From Paenibacillus sp. GM2 (GTDB lineage Bacteria > Bacillota > Bacilli > Paenibacillales > Paenibacillaceae), in contig NZ_LN831279.1 in NCBI RefSeq assembly GCF_900069005.2, forward strand, positions 1,621,453 through 1,685,452: a stretch of DNA of 64,000 nt, written 5' to 3'. Position 1 is the stretch's first letter, and each line of letters starts with the position of its first letter. Position numbers and translations under genes: made by a program. Shown here piece after piece: positions 10,237-18,066 of the stretch. The notes under the pieces were generated by a model that made no database searches, had not been told where the DNA came from, and saw only the letters and a program-made list of their open reading frames with translations.

Positions 10237-10685
10237 TTGGATATTGCAAAAGCAGAAAGATCTGATTTGCCCAGCATCCTGAAACTGCAGTATGAAGCCT
10301 ATCAGAGTGAGGCTGAGATTTATGGGGAGATGATTCCTCCGCTCAAGCAGACTATCGGCGAGTTAGAAGAGGAATTTGACGAAGGGATTATTTTAAAGGC
10401 CGTTGTTCACGAGGAAATAGTTGGTTCTGTACGGGCAAAACCCTAAGCTGAAGTCTGCTTGATAGGGAAGCTTATCGTCAAGCCTCAGTATCAGAATCAA
10501 GGAATCGGCCAAAGATTAATGCAAGCCATAGTGGAAGCCATGGTCATGTGAAGAGAATGGAGCAGTTCACCGGGTTTAAAAGTACAAGAAATCTGGCCCT
10601 GTATTACCAATTAGGGTATCGGATATATAAGCAGGAAGAGGTGAATGAGGACCTGACGATGGTGTATATGTATAAGGAGGTCTAG
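10237..10685 (+). pseudogene. GNAT N-acetyltransferase, disrupted
   Basis: The N-terminal 69 residues (TTG start after GAGGAGG) run to a TAA at 10444 in a position where a glutamate codon is expected; the same frame then continues with IGKLIVKPQYQNQGIGQRL, which contains the acetyl-CoA-binding Q-x-x-G-x-G loop of GNATs. That frame ends in TGA at 10549, and the C-terminal part (MEQFTGFKSTRNLALYYQ and on to TAG 10685) resumes in another frame. So one nonsense change and one small deletion have inactivated the gene. All sections are colinear with a GNAT of about 150 residues. It is probably recent decay, since the remaining sequence is intact. Confidence 0.88.
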
Positions 10686-10695
10686 ACGGAGAGCG

Positions 10696-11016
10696 ATGAA
10701 GAAAATGGTTATATGGGTTATGGTCTTTATAGTGCTGACCGGATGCCATCAAGGTGCTTCTCAATTTCAGGGGGAAGGCTATATTCTGGAAGTGACTGAT
10801 CAACACATTTTAGTCATTGAGAAGGAGTTCCCCGGCAAGAGCTGGAAGGATATGATGGATGAATATACCGGTGACGCCATTTGGCTTGGTACGAAGAAGA
10901 AGGGCTTGAAGCCAGGCCAGAAGATTCAATATCAGGTTAAGGGTGGGATCGACGAGTCTTACCCTGCGCAGGCCGAAGCAAAAAATATCAAGATTATAAA
11001 AGAGGGAAAAGAATGA
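10696..11016 (+). CDS. Small lipoprotein with DUF3221-like domain
   Basis: 106 residues with a lipoprotein signal peptide: a charged start, a hydrophobic stretch and lipobox VLTGC, cleavage before Cys16. The mature part (GEGYILEVTDQHILVIEK ... TKKKGLKPGQKIQYQVKGGIDES) resembles DUF3221, a small extracellular fold found in Bacillus proteins such as YobA. The function is unknown. Its stop codon overlaps the start of the next gene (ATGA at 11013), so the two are translationally coupled. Confidence 0.75.
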   Translation: MKKMVIWVMVFIVLTGCHQGASQFQGEGYILEVTDQHILVIEKEFPGKSWKDMMDEYTGDAIWLGTKKKGLKPGQKIQYQVKGGIDESYPAQAEAKNIKIIKEGKE

Positions 11017-11534
11017 ACGACGCAGTCCGGATTAACAAATTGTCAACTATAGAAGAAGCGCATATGCTGAATGCGGAGTTTGCTGAACGTTATCCTTGGT
11101 ACACGGAGGGAGAGTATTACTTCAATTGTCTCGAAGAGAATCGGCAAGGACAGCGGATCACATTAATAGCTTATTATAAGGAATGCTTGGCCGGTTGCTG
11201 TCATTTGCTGTATGCATCGAAGTACCCCTATTTTCGCGACAATCAAATCCCCGAGATCAATGATCTGAACGTTTTTCCGGAGTATAGAAGAAAGAAAATG
11301 GCCAGCCGCTTGTTTGATGAATTGGAGCGGATCGCCAGCGAGACCTCAAAGCACATCGGGTTGGGTGTTGGGTTATATAAAGATTACGGAAATGCGCAGC
11401 GAATGTACATGTCCCGTGGTTATATTGCGGACGGAAATGGCCTAACCTATGAGAATGTTCCTGTTATACCCGGAAAGTCCGTCGTTGTGGATGATGAACT
11501 ATTAATTTATCTGGTTAAGGATCTGCAAAAGTGA
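11013..11534 (+). CDS. GNAT family N-acetyltransferase
   Basis: 173-residue acetyltransferase of the GNAT fold. The acetyl-CoA-binding motif A is VFPEYRRKKMASRLFDELE (about residues 88-106), and the C-terminal motif B region has the typical YGNAQRMYMSRGY. The acceptor substrate cannot be predicted. The ATG overlaps the stop of the preceding lipoprotein gene, suggesting joint expression. The separate dead GNAT just upstream (10237-10685) is only distantly similar. Confidence 0.85.
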   Translation: MNDAVRINKLSTIEEAHMLNAEFAERYPWYTEGEYYFNCLEENRQGQRITLIAYYKECLAGCCHLLYASKYPYFRDNQIPEINDLNVFPEYRRKKMASRLFDELERIASETSKHIGLGVGLYKDYGNAQRMYMSRGYIADGNGLTYENVPVIPGKSVVVDDELLIYLVKDLQK

Positions 11535-11597
11535 CTTATCAGCAGAGAAGTATGTTCCAAGCTTTGGCCCATTCCTTGCCAAATTAGGAGGTAGTAT

Positions 11598-12020
11598 ATG
11601 AAGCCTAGAATTACTGTCATTACATTAGGTGTAGACGATCTGGATAGAGCACTGCAGTTTTATCGCGATGGACTTGGTTTGCCCACGGAAGGCATTATAG
11701 GCACTGAATTTGAGCACGGTGCGGTTGCTTTCTTCGAATTACATGCCGGCTTACGGCTTGCGATTTGGAAGCGTGCAGACATTGCCTATGATACGAAGCT
11801 AAATCTAGCCAAGCCTAGTCCCACTGAATTCACGCTTGGTCATAATGTAGGCTCAAGAGAAGAAGTGGATCTGATTATGGAGCAAGCTCAGCAAGCGGGG
11901 GCAACGATAACTGTGCAAGCCCACGATACCTTTTGGGGAGGTTATTCGGGTTATTTTCAAGATCCAGACGGTCATTTATGGGAAGTGGTATGGAATCCGG
12001 AGTGGGAATTCGCGCAGTAA
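11598..12020 (+). CDS. VOC family (glyoxalase/bleomycin-resistance) protein
   Basis: 140-residue vicinal-oxygen-chelate protein made of two beta-alpha-beta-beta-beta modules. It begins with ITVITLGVDDLDRALQFYRDGLG and ends with the second module GYSGYFQDPDGHLWEVVWNP. Such proteins act as lyases, dioxygenases or drug-binding proteins; this one belongs to the short uncharacterised branch and its substrate is unknown. The ATG follows AGGAGG. It stands 63 bp after the GNAT gene and may share its promoter. Confidence 0.85.
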   Translation: MKPRITVITLGVDDLDRALQFYRDGLGLPTEGIIGTEFEHGAVAFFELHAGLRLAIWKRADIAYDTKLNLAKPSPTEFTLGHNVGSREEVDLIMEQAQQAGATITVQAHDTFWGGYSGYFQDPDGHLWEVVWNPEWEFAQ

Positions 12021-12083
12021 GGGATGAGCTATTGAAATGGGGGAGACTCCGTAAGTGAGAAAACCCTCCGAAAGGATGTAAGC

Positions 12084-12596
12084 ATGAAGAAAATACTTGT
12101 TTTTGCTGCTGCACTGATCGTTATTCTAGCGATAATCGCCTATTCCTATTATTACTATTATACTCTTTCACCTTCAATGACAGCGAGTGATATTCAAATG
12201 AAGGCAAGCATTAAGCCTTATGATACGGATTACTATCTAATCGAGCTTGATGTCGAAAGAATCCAGGATGAACCAGCCCGTCACTTTATTGCCCCAATAG
12301 CAGAAGGACTTAGCAATATTAATTTCATCTCTGAAGATGGCCTGTATACTCCTGGTACTATTAGTACTTCGTTTGAAGCCGAGCACATATTGAGAAATCA
12401 GGTGGATGAAGGGTTAGGAATGGATCTTATGGGGTTTGCCATTCCTAACCAGCAAGGGAAATATAAATTTAAGTTTACAATGCAAAAAATAGACAGGTTA
12501 ACTGAACTGAAAAGCCTTAATCTATACTATGTGCATGTGGAAAAGAAGCTGGGCAAAGATTTGAGCTGGGTTAAGACTATTACACTGCAACAATGA
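12084..12596 (+). CDS. Membrane-anchored protein of unknown function
   Basis: 170 residues, with an N-terminal hydrophobic segment (about residues 4-20) followed by a tyrosine-rich run (YSYYYYYT) and a polar, probably extracytoplasmic domain rich in beta-strand-like sequence. No family was recognised. The start is ATG preceded by AAAGGA. It ends 18 bp before a strong hairpin at 12615-12641 shared with the convergent methyltransferase. Confidence 0.6.
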   Translation: MKKILVFAAALIVILAIIAYSYYYYYTLSPSMTASDIQMKASIKPYDTDYYLIELDVERIQDEPARHFIAPIAEGLSNINFISEDGLYTPGTISTSFEAEHILRNQVDEGLGMDLMGFAIPNQQGKYKFKFTMQKIDRLTELKSLNLYYVHVEKKLGKDLSWVKTITLQQ

Positions 12597-12614
12597 GTGA
12601 GGAAGCGCAAGAAA

Positions 12615-12641
12615 AAGTCCTGGATCATCTATCCAGGACTT
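12615..12641. terminator. Intrinsic terminator between convergent genes
   Basis: Perfect hairpin AAGTCCTGGAT - CATCT - ATCCAGGACTT. On the minus strand it is followed by a T-run (complement of GAAAAA), so it best serves the methyltransferase at 12650-13408; it can also stop readthrough from the plus strand. Confidence 0.85.
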
Positions 12642-12649
12642 CAACCGCT

Positions 12650-13408
12650 TTATTTTCGAACTGCTTCAAATGTAAATGACTGAGTGCTATGCGTCGGGTT
12701 CTGGTTGTACACATAATCGGCCGAGCATACAATGTTTGTAAAGCCGATATGTTCCAACACCAGCTTGAATTCTTCAATTCCGTACCAGTGCAGCGCAAAC
12801 CGCTGCAGCTCGGATTGGATAAGCTTCCCTTCGCGCCACTTCTCATACTTCAGGTAGGAGACCGTGATATTATGGAGCAGATTCACTTCAACCAGCTTAT
12901 CCTCCAAAGTAATCGCATCGCCGGATGGGAGAGCGTAGGTGGAAGTCGTAATCTTTCCTGCTTCAATCGTCTCGGGTAGGATCAAGTCGATGATGATTCG
13001 TCCCCCAGGAACAAGATGATCATAGAAGCATTGCAGAGCATTAAGCGAGTCTTGACGCTCTTCAACCAGGCAAAAGGACCCCGTGGGAATGATGATCGCT
13101 TCATACTGATGAGGCAGTGAGAAGCTTTGCAGCTTTTCCTCATACAGTACAGGATTCAGACCTCTCTCTTCACAGCGTTTACGGCAAGATGCCAACATTT
13201 CAGGAGAATAATCGATTCCATCCACCAGCAGTCCAGCCTGTAACAGCGGGATGAGCATACGACCGGAGCCGACAGCTGCTTCCAGGATTCTTCCTTTACA
13301 GGATTTGAGTCTGTCCAGGTAGTATTCGATATCGCCACCGATGGATTGCCCGACAGGCTTAGTAAGGTCATACACTTCCGTACAAAGATTACTATAATAA
13401 CTGAACAT
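12650..13408 (-). CDS. Class I SAM-dependent methyltransferase
   Basis: 252 residues. Motif I is ILEAAVGSGRMLIPLLQAG (about 40-58), followed by the acidic VDGIDYSPEMLASCRKR and motif III GGRIIIDLILPE. The overall sequence is like stand-alone small-molecule methyltransferases of Bacillales; the substrate is unknown. The gene is transcribed toward the shared terminator at 12615-12641 and diverges from the kinase gene at 13646 across about 240 bp that must hold both promoters. Confidence 0.85.
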   Translation of the reverse strand: MFSYYSNLCTEVYDLTKPVGQSIGGDIEYYLDRLKSCKGRILEAAVGSGRMLIPLLQAGLLVDGIDYSPEMLASCRKRCEERGLNPVLYEEKLQSFSLPHQYEAIIIPTGSFCLVEERQDSLNALQCFYDHLVPGGRIIIDLILPETIEAGKITTSTYALPSGDAITLEDKLVEVNLLHNITVSYLKYEKWREGKLIQSELQRFALHWYGIEEFKLVLEHIGFTNIVCSADYVYNQNPTHSTQSFTFEAVRK

Positions 13409-13645
13409 TTCTTGTTCTCCTCCGTTTTATGGATACGGAAGATAGGATTTGTAATATGGGTTAACCGATATTAAGCCTTCCGTACCTCTAATTTAGTGGT
13501 GAGTTGGAAAGAGCTGACTGTCATTTAAATCGCCTACTTTCATTGATATTACCCCAAATGTTACCATAGAATAGGTTTCCGGGCAATGATATCAGAGATG
13601 GCGAATAATGAGGCATTATAAAATACTTATAGTAAGGAATTTCAT

Positions 13646-14164
13646 ATGAAGATCATGATTATAGGAGCAAATGGGTCAGGAAAGTCTACCTTTGCACGCA
13701 AGCTTGGAGAAATCTTGAACGTCCCTGTTCATCATTTGGATTATTACTTCTGGAAGCCGAGATGGCAGGAGACCCCGCCGGAAGAGTGGAATGAGTTCAT
13801 TAACCATTTGGTGCAAGAAGATCAGTGGATCATCGATGGCTATTATGGGAGAACGCTGGATATTCGCTTGGAGGCAGCGGATGTCATCTTCTTCATGGAT
13901 CTTTCCCCCTGGGTCACCACTTACCGAGTGATCAAGAGGAGAATACAATATCATGGCAAATCCAGGCCCGATTTAAATGAAGGTTGTCCGGAGTCCATCG
14001 ACTGGCCATTTATCAAATACAGCTGGAATTTCAGGCGAGATAAAAGGCCGGCAGTGATGGAGAAGCTGCAGAGATATTCGACAGGTAAAAGGGTGATTAT
14101 TGTGAAAAACTCCCGGCAGGTTGAATTCTTATTACATGAAATAAGAAATAAATGGAAGGATTGA
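13646..14164 (+). CDS. P-loop nucleotide kinase, DNA topology modulation (FlaR-like) family
   Basis: 172 residues with Walker A GANGSGKSTFA (about 7-17) and the family's conserved HHLDYYFWKPRW and WIIDGYYGRT. Proteins of this type are adenylate-kinase-like and are annotated as topology modulation proteins after FlaR; their true substrates are unknown. The C-terminus has RRDKRPAVMEKL, matching the lid/recognition part of the family. A small membrane-protein gene follows 5 bp after the stop. Confidence 0.82.
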   Translation: MKIMIIGANGSGKSTFARKLGEILNVPVHHLDYYFWKPRWQETPPEEWNEFINHLVQEDQWIIDGYYGRTLDIRLEAADVIFFMDLSPWVTTYRVIKRRIQYHGKSRPDLNEGCPESIDWPFIKYSWNFRRDKRPAVMEKLQRYSTGKRVIIVKNSRQVEFLLHEIRNKWKD

Positions 14165-14169
14165 CTTGA

Positions 14170-14445
14170 ATGCTGTATTTTGAACGGACTAATAAAATGG
14201 CCAATCTTTGCTTCGTCTGCTTTGCTTTGTTTTTCATATTGATGGTGATTCTTTTTATGACCAGCCACTTCTCGGAAATTATAAAATACAATTTTACCAA
14301 TGATTTAAGAGGGTCCATTTATACGGTAATCTGCTCTGTGATCTCCATATTCTCATTAATCCTGGGGATCATATTGAAGATGATAACTAGAGAAGCGAAT
14401 GAGGAAATGAAGCTGCTTGAGAAACGGTTAAAGGGGACTAACTAG
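14170..14445 (+). CDS. Small two-segment membrane protein
   Basis: 91 residues with two hydrophobic segments (about 13-31 and 48-69) and a charged C-terminal helix (EANEEMKLLEKRL). No family was recognised. It begins 5 bp after the kinase stop codon with no clear ribosome binding site, so it is probably translated by coupling. Confidence that it is real comes from the clean membrane topology and tight spacing. Confidence 0.55.
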   Translation: MLYFERTNKMANLCFVCFALFFILMVILFMTSHFSEIIKYNFTNDLRGSIYTVICSVISIFSLILGIILKMITREANEEMKLLEKRLKGTN

Positions 14446-14491
14446 AATTTGAAAAGAATCTTGAAAGAAAAAGTTCTGGAGGAGGATGAAA

Positions 14492-14779
14492 ATGAAATCA
14501 AAAAAGTATTTCTTGCTCGCTGCCATGTTGCTTGCTCTCATGGTACTTCTGTCAGGATGTGTGCCTGGAGATGGAACGTATAGCGCACAAAATCAGGCGG
14601 GTTTCTTCTGGGGAATCTGGCATGGCTGGGTCGCCCCGATCTCTCTGGTCATCGGCTTGTTCAACCATGACATTCGGATTTATGAGATCAATAATTCGGG
14701 ATGGTGGTATGACCTGGGGTACTACTTGGCTGTTATTAGCGGTTTTGGCGGGATCTCCTTATTTCGCAAGAAAAAGTGA
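14492..14779 (+). CDS. Small lipoprotein-like membrane protein
   Basis: 95 residues if started at ATG 14492, six bases after GGAGGAGG; an ATG at 14486 touches the ribosome binding site and is less likely. It has a signal peptide with lipobox LLSGC (Cys about residue 23), then an aromatic middle (FFWGIWHGW and GWWYDLGYYLA) and a second hydrophobic stretch ending in FRKKK. This layout matches a widespread, uncharacterised Bacillota family. The function is unknown. Confidence 0.65.
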   Translation: MKSKKYFLLAAMLLALMVLLSGCVPGDGTYSAQNQAGFFWGIWHGWVAPISLVIGLFNHDIRIYEINNSGWWYDLGYYLAVISGFGGISLFRKKK

Positions 14780-14849
14780 GCGTGAACCCGCGAAGCCTAT
14801 TATGATCTAACGAAAGTTAGGTCCATATCATAAAATGCATATTGTATGA

Positions 14850-14894
14850 AAATCCCCTCAAATACTGCCTGTTGAGCAGCTTCTGAGGGGATTT
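14850..14894 (-). terminator. Intrinsic terminator of the diadenylate cyclase gene
   Basis: Arms AAATCCCCTCA (14850-14860) and TGAGGGGATTT (14884-14894) pair perfectly around a 23-base loop. Read on the minus strand the stem is followed by TTTTCAT. It lies just beyond the stop of the gene at 14900-15322. Confidence 0.75.
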
Positions 14895-14899
14895 GACGT

Positions 14900-15322
14900 T
14901 CAGGATTCAAAGGGCGATACATTGACCGGGTGCAGCACTCCGCTTATTGCAAAGGAGGCTTGTCCGGTTTCCTCGGATACGATGAGGACCAGAGCATCAC
15001 AGCGCTCGGTCAAGCCGATCGCCGCGCGATGTCTTGTGCCCAATTTCTTGTCGGTGACATGGATGCTCGATAAGGGCAGAATATTGGCGGCGGATACGAC
15101 GGTATCGGAGCGAATCAGAACGGCCCCGTCATGAAGCGGATTCCCCGGATAGAAGATCGATTCGAGCAAGGCATGAGTTAACGTTCCTCCAATCGGGATA
15201 TTGGATGAAAAGAGCGATTCCAGCGAATCTTTTCGTTCCACAACGATGAGCGCTCCGTGCTTGCGTTCGGATAAATTCCGCAGACAGATCGTTAAGTGGC
15301 GGTATAGGGCGAGAGGTAACAT
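14900..15322 (-). CDS. Stand-alone diadenylate cyclase (DAC) domain protein
   Basis: 140 residues that are almost entirely a DisA_N/DAC domain, the enzyme that joins two ATP to cyclic di-AMP. Both catalytic motifs are present: DGA in PLHDGAVLIRSD (about residue 82) and RHRAA in KLGTRHRAAIG (about 99). The ATG has GAGG eight bases upstream, and the frame is closed by TGA eleven codons before it, so no longer N-terminus is possible on this sequence. B. subtilis CdaS, the sporulation enzyme, has an extra N-terminal helical autoinhibitory region and CdaA has membrane helices; both are missing here. It resembles the CdaS-type domain most. Confidence 0.85.
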   Translation of the reverse strand: MLPLALYRHLTICLRNLSERKHGALIVVERKDSLESLFSSNIPIGGTLTHALLESIFYPGNPLHDGAVLIRSDTVVSAANILPLSSIHVTDKKLGTRHRAAIGLTERCDALVLIVSEETGQASFAISGVLHPVNVSPFES

Positions 15323-15523
15323 TTCGAAACCTCGATTCTGAGAAATGACACATCATTAGTCGTTACTTTCCCCAAAAGCAGGTCGCATATCCGACTATAT
15401 GTAAAACCTAACTAAATTTAATTTTTATTATATTATCCATATGAGATCCTTCGTGTTAGCATATGAATACAGCAGCGCGATTGGGGAAAGGCGAACTTCA
15501 TAACAAGATGGCAGGTGATGCTC

Positions 15524-16270
15524 ATGAAGCGGCAAGGAGGGAAGTCCGCGATTTGGTACGGAATGGCTCTTGTCATTTTGATGCTTATGCTGACAGGCTG
15601 CGAGACCAGGCTCTACTCCTTGTTATCTGATAGGGAGCTACAAGCAACCCAAGGGGAGAGCGAAGAAATGAACAAGTTGAACCGTGATTTATGGCAAGCT
15701 GTAATAGAAGGCGATCAGGAAACCGTGAAGAAACGGCTAGCTGAGGGAGCTGATATCGATGCAACAGATCGGGAAGGTCGTACGGCGGCTATGATTGCGG
15801 TGCATACCGATCAACTTGAAATGTTTGAGCTTCTCATTAAGCAAGGAGCAAATTTGAATATTCGGGACAATCGGCTCGATAATCCGCTGCTCCATTCGGG
15901 TGCGGAAGGGAAGATGGATTTCCTGAAAGCAGCCATCGCTGCGGGAGCCGATACGACGATGACAAATCGATTTGGCGGGACAGCGCTCATACCGGCAGCG
16001 GATCGCGGGCATGTCGAGATCGTGCGTGAACTTCTCGCCAATTCGGATGTTGATGTGAATCACGTCAACAATCTCGGCTGGACCGCTTTACTGGAAGCTA
16101 TCCTTCTTGGCGATGGCGGCAAGGAGCATCAACAGATCGTAGATCTGCTGATCGCGGGTGGAGCCGATGTGAATCTGGCCGACAACCAAGGAGTGACACC
16201 GTTGCAGCATGCCAAGAACCGTGGATACCGTGAGATGATGGCCGCTTTAACAAACGCGGGCGCTTCTTAA
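15524..16270 (+). CDS. Ankyrin-repeat lipoprotein
   Basis: 248 residues starting from ATG 15524 (AGGTG seven bases upstream; GTG 15515 and ATG 15518 are alternatives). A lipoprotein signal ends in MLTGC. The mature protein contains at least four or five ankyrin repeats with typical cores: DLWQAVIEGDQETVKKRLAE, GADIDATDREGRTAAMIAV, GGTALIPAADRGHVEIVREL, GADVNLADNQGVTPLQHA. Ankyrin repeats bind proteins; the partner is unknown. It would be anchored on the outer face of the membrane. Confidence 0.88.
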   Translation: MKRQGGKSAIWYGMALVILMLMLTGCETRLYSLLSDRELQATQGESEEMNKLNRDLWQAVIEGDQETVKKRLAEGADIDATDREGRTAAMIAVHTDQLEMFELLIKQGANLNIRDNRLDNPLLHSGAEGKMDFLKAAIAAGADTTMTNRFGGTALIPAADRGHVEIVRELLANSDVDVNHVNNLGWTALLEAILLGDGGKEHQQIVDLLIAGGADVNLADNQGVTPLQHAKNRGYREMMAALTNAGAS

Positions 16271-16333
16271 TCCAATCCCTTCCAAATAACAAAAAATAGT
16301 GATGCAGCAACGATTAGAACAGTAATCTACTAC

Positions 16334-16374
16334 GGCGATCTATCCGCTTGATGCAGCGGGGGATCGTCTTTTTT
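16334..16374 (+). terminator. Intrinsic terminator
   Basis: Imperfect stem GGCGATC ... GATCGTC with an inner CCGC/GCGG stem, followed by TTTTTT. It lies 64 bp after the ankyrin lipoprotein gene and insulates the next gene. Confidence 0.7.
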
Positions 16375-16473
16375 CGGCTGACTTGCAGGGGATAAATGAA
16401 TATAATGGAAAGGTATTGATTGGAAGATGATTGATATGCCGGGCAGAAGGAGGAAAAGTTAGGAGGTGCACGA

Positions 16474-16974
16474 TTGAAGTATATTAGAGCGCAAGGCATT
16501 GAGGAACAGGAATATTATTATTTCGAAGTAGATGATGAAATGATCGCTTATCGGCAAGTGACCCTCATGAATGATTGTTATAAGCTGTCTATCGCTCCCG
16601 AGTTCTATCTGGCGGAAGGGGAGATTGAATGTTTCGAGGGGGATGAAGATATTTCTCAGGAGCAGTTCAATGAAATTTGGGACAAGGCGGTTGCCTCTTA
16701 TAGAGTGGGCTGGGAGCAGGTCAAGCTGGATTATGCCCCCGGTACCCTTGTTAACGGTATTATTAGAATGTTCTATCCCCAAGGAGTGATAATACAGCTA
16801 AGCGATAGGGCCTATGCAGTGGCGGATTCTGAAGAGCTCAGAACCCATACGAGACCGGAGCTGATGTATCCAGGTTATTTGGTACAGGGGGTTATTGCAG
16901 GCTATGATAACAACAATCTCTGGCTCGTGCTGGAGCATTGTACGGTATCTGACGAGGGAGTGATAGAACGCTAG
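16474..16974 (+). CDS. Uncharacterised protein, possible S1-like C-terminal domain
   Basis: 166 residues from a TTG start with GGAGGTG in front. The acidic N-terminal half is unrecognised. The C-terminal half (from about residue 88: PGTLVNGIIRMFYPQGVIIQL ... PGYLVQGVIAGYDNNNLWLVL, shown in parts) has two G-x-V-x-G-x-I strands that look like an OB/S1-type barrel; this is pattern inference only. It precedes the DUF4261 gene by 71 bp and is probably co-transcribed. Confidence 0.6.
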   Translation: MKYIRAQGIEEQEYYYFEVDDEMIAYRQVTLMNDCYKLSIAPEFYLAEGEIECFEGDEDISQEQFNEIWDKAVASYRVGWEQVKLDYAPGTLVNGIIRMFYPQGVIIQLSDRAYAVADSEELRTHTRPELMYPGYLVQGVIAGYDNNNLWLVLEHCTVSDEGVIER

Positions 16975-17045
16975 GCTGCAAGATCATGGACGTAGAGCAG
17001 ATTAGTCCAATACGTAAAAGACAAGGGGATAAGGGGCTGAACGAG

Positions 17046-17954
17046 ATGAATGAGATATTGAATGAAGAGGACGATTTTGGCTTCGCACGTATCTATGCTG
17101 TTGAACTGAAATACAAGCAGGAGCCGAAGCTGGATCGGGATTTACTATATAAGAAAATGGAGCTTTATACAGGCAGGACAAGCATGCCGGAAGCGGAAAA
17201 ATCCGCGGCTGAGGAGCTTGCCGTGTGGGAGGCTAATGAGGAATATGAGGGCATGCTGCTGCATTTTTTCCATCTGAACTATAGGCTTCAATATACGGAA
17301 GGAGAGCTGCCGGCCCAGACCAACCTGATGAATATCGAGCATCGCCCGGCCGAGGAGTACAACACAGCGCTGCAGCAGTCCTGGCATTGGCAGGAAGCCG
17401 CTGAAACCTTGGAGCAATGCAATCATACTTTGTTATTGGTAGACATGATGGCTGCAGGTTTAGAGCCTCAATCACGGCTGCAGCTGTTTAGCGGTGCGCT
17501 TCGTGCGGTTCTGGAGGCCTGCCCTTGTGACGCGATATATTTCCGTGAAAGCGATAAGCTGCTTGAGCCTAACGAATATCTGTCTGCTGTAGAGCAAGGC
17601 AATTTATTATACGGTGCGTTAAATATTCGGTTCTATAATGTAGAGGGAACCGGAAGCGGAAGAGCGGAGGGACTTATGGATTCGGTGGGGCTGGCTGCGC
17701 TTGGGATTCCCGATGTGCAGTGTCATTATTTTGATCTGGAGCCCAATGAGGTTGCTGAGCATCTGGGGAATATCGCTTATTATCTATATAATCAGGGCGA
17801 TATCATTAAGGACGGAGAGACGATTGGGATTAGCGAAGAAATGCGCTGGCGGTGCGAGCATCAATACTCCCTGGTAGAACCTCGCCGTGTCGTGATCGAT
17901 CTGGATCCTGGAGAGCCTAATTATGCCGGGAAACAGGGCAGCGAAGAGAACTGA
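17046..17954 (+). CDS. DUF4261 domain-containing protein
   Basis: 302 residues from ATG 17046 (AAGGGG nine bases upstream); an in-frame ATG at 16986 would add 20 residues but has no ribosome binding site. The N-terminal part begins FARIYAVELKYKQEPKLD, and the C-terminal part has MDSVGLAALGIPDVQCHY and NIAYYLYNQGDIIKDGETI, which match the DUF4261 pattern. The domain has no known activity. It forms a pair with the gene at 16474. Confidence 0.65.
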   Translation: MNEILNEEDDFGFARIYAVELKYKQEPKLDRDLLYKKMELYTGRTSMPEAEKSAAEELAVWEANEEYEGMLLHFFHLNYRLQYTEGELPAQTNLMNIEHRPAEEYNTALQQSWHWQEAAETLEQCNHTLLLVDMMAAGLEPQSRLQLFSGALRAVLEACPCDAIYFRESDKLLEPNEYLSAVEQGNLLYGALNIRFYNVEGTGSGRAEGLMDSVGLAALGIPDVQCHYFDLEPNEVAEHLGNIAYYLYNQGDIIKDGETIGISEEMRWRCEHQYSLVEPRRVVIDLDPGEPNYAGKQGSEEN

Positions 17955-18066
17955 TTGTTTAGCTTGAATGAAAACGTTTTTTTATATAAACTAGATATGA
18001 TTACTGTGTGGGAGCGCGTTCACGGACAAGCTCTCTGATATCGATAGATTAGGGGAGGAGTTACTG

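Noticed and set aside
17969-17982. Catabolite-responsive (cre) element TGAAAACGTTTTTT before the aldo/keto reductase
   Set aside because: The left half and central CG fit, but the required CA at the right end is missing.
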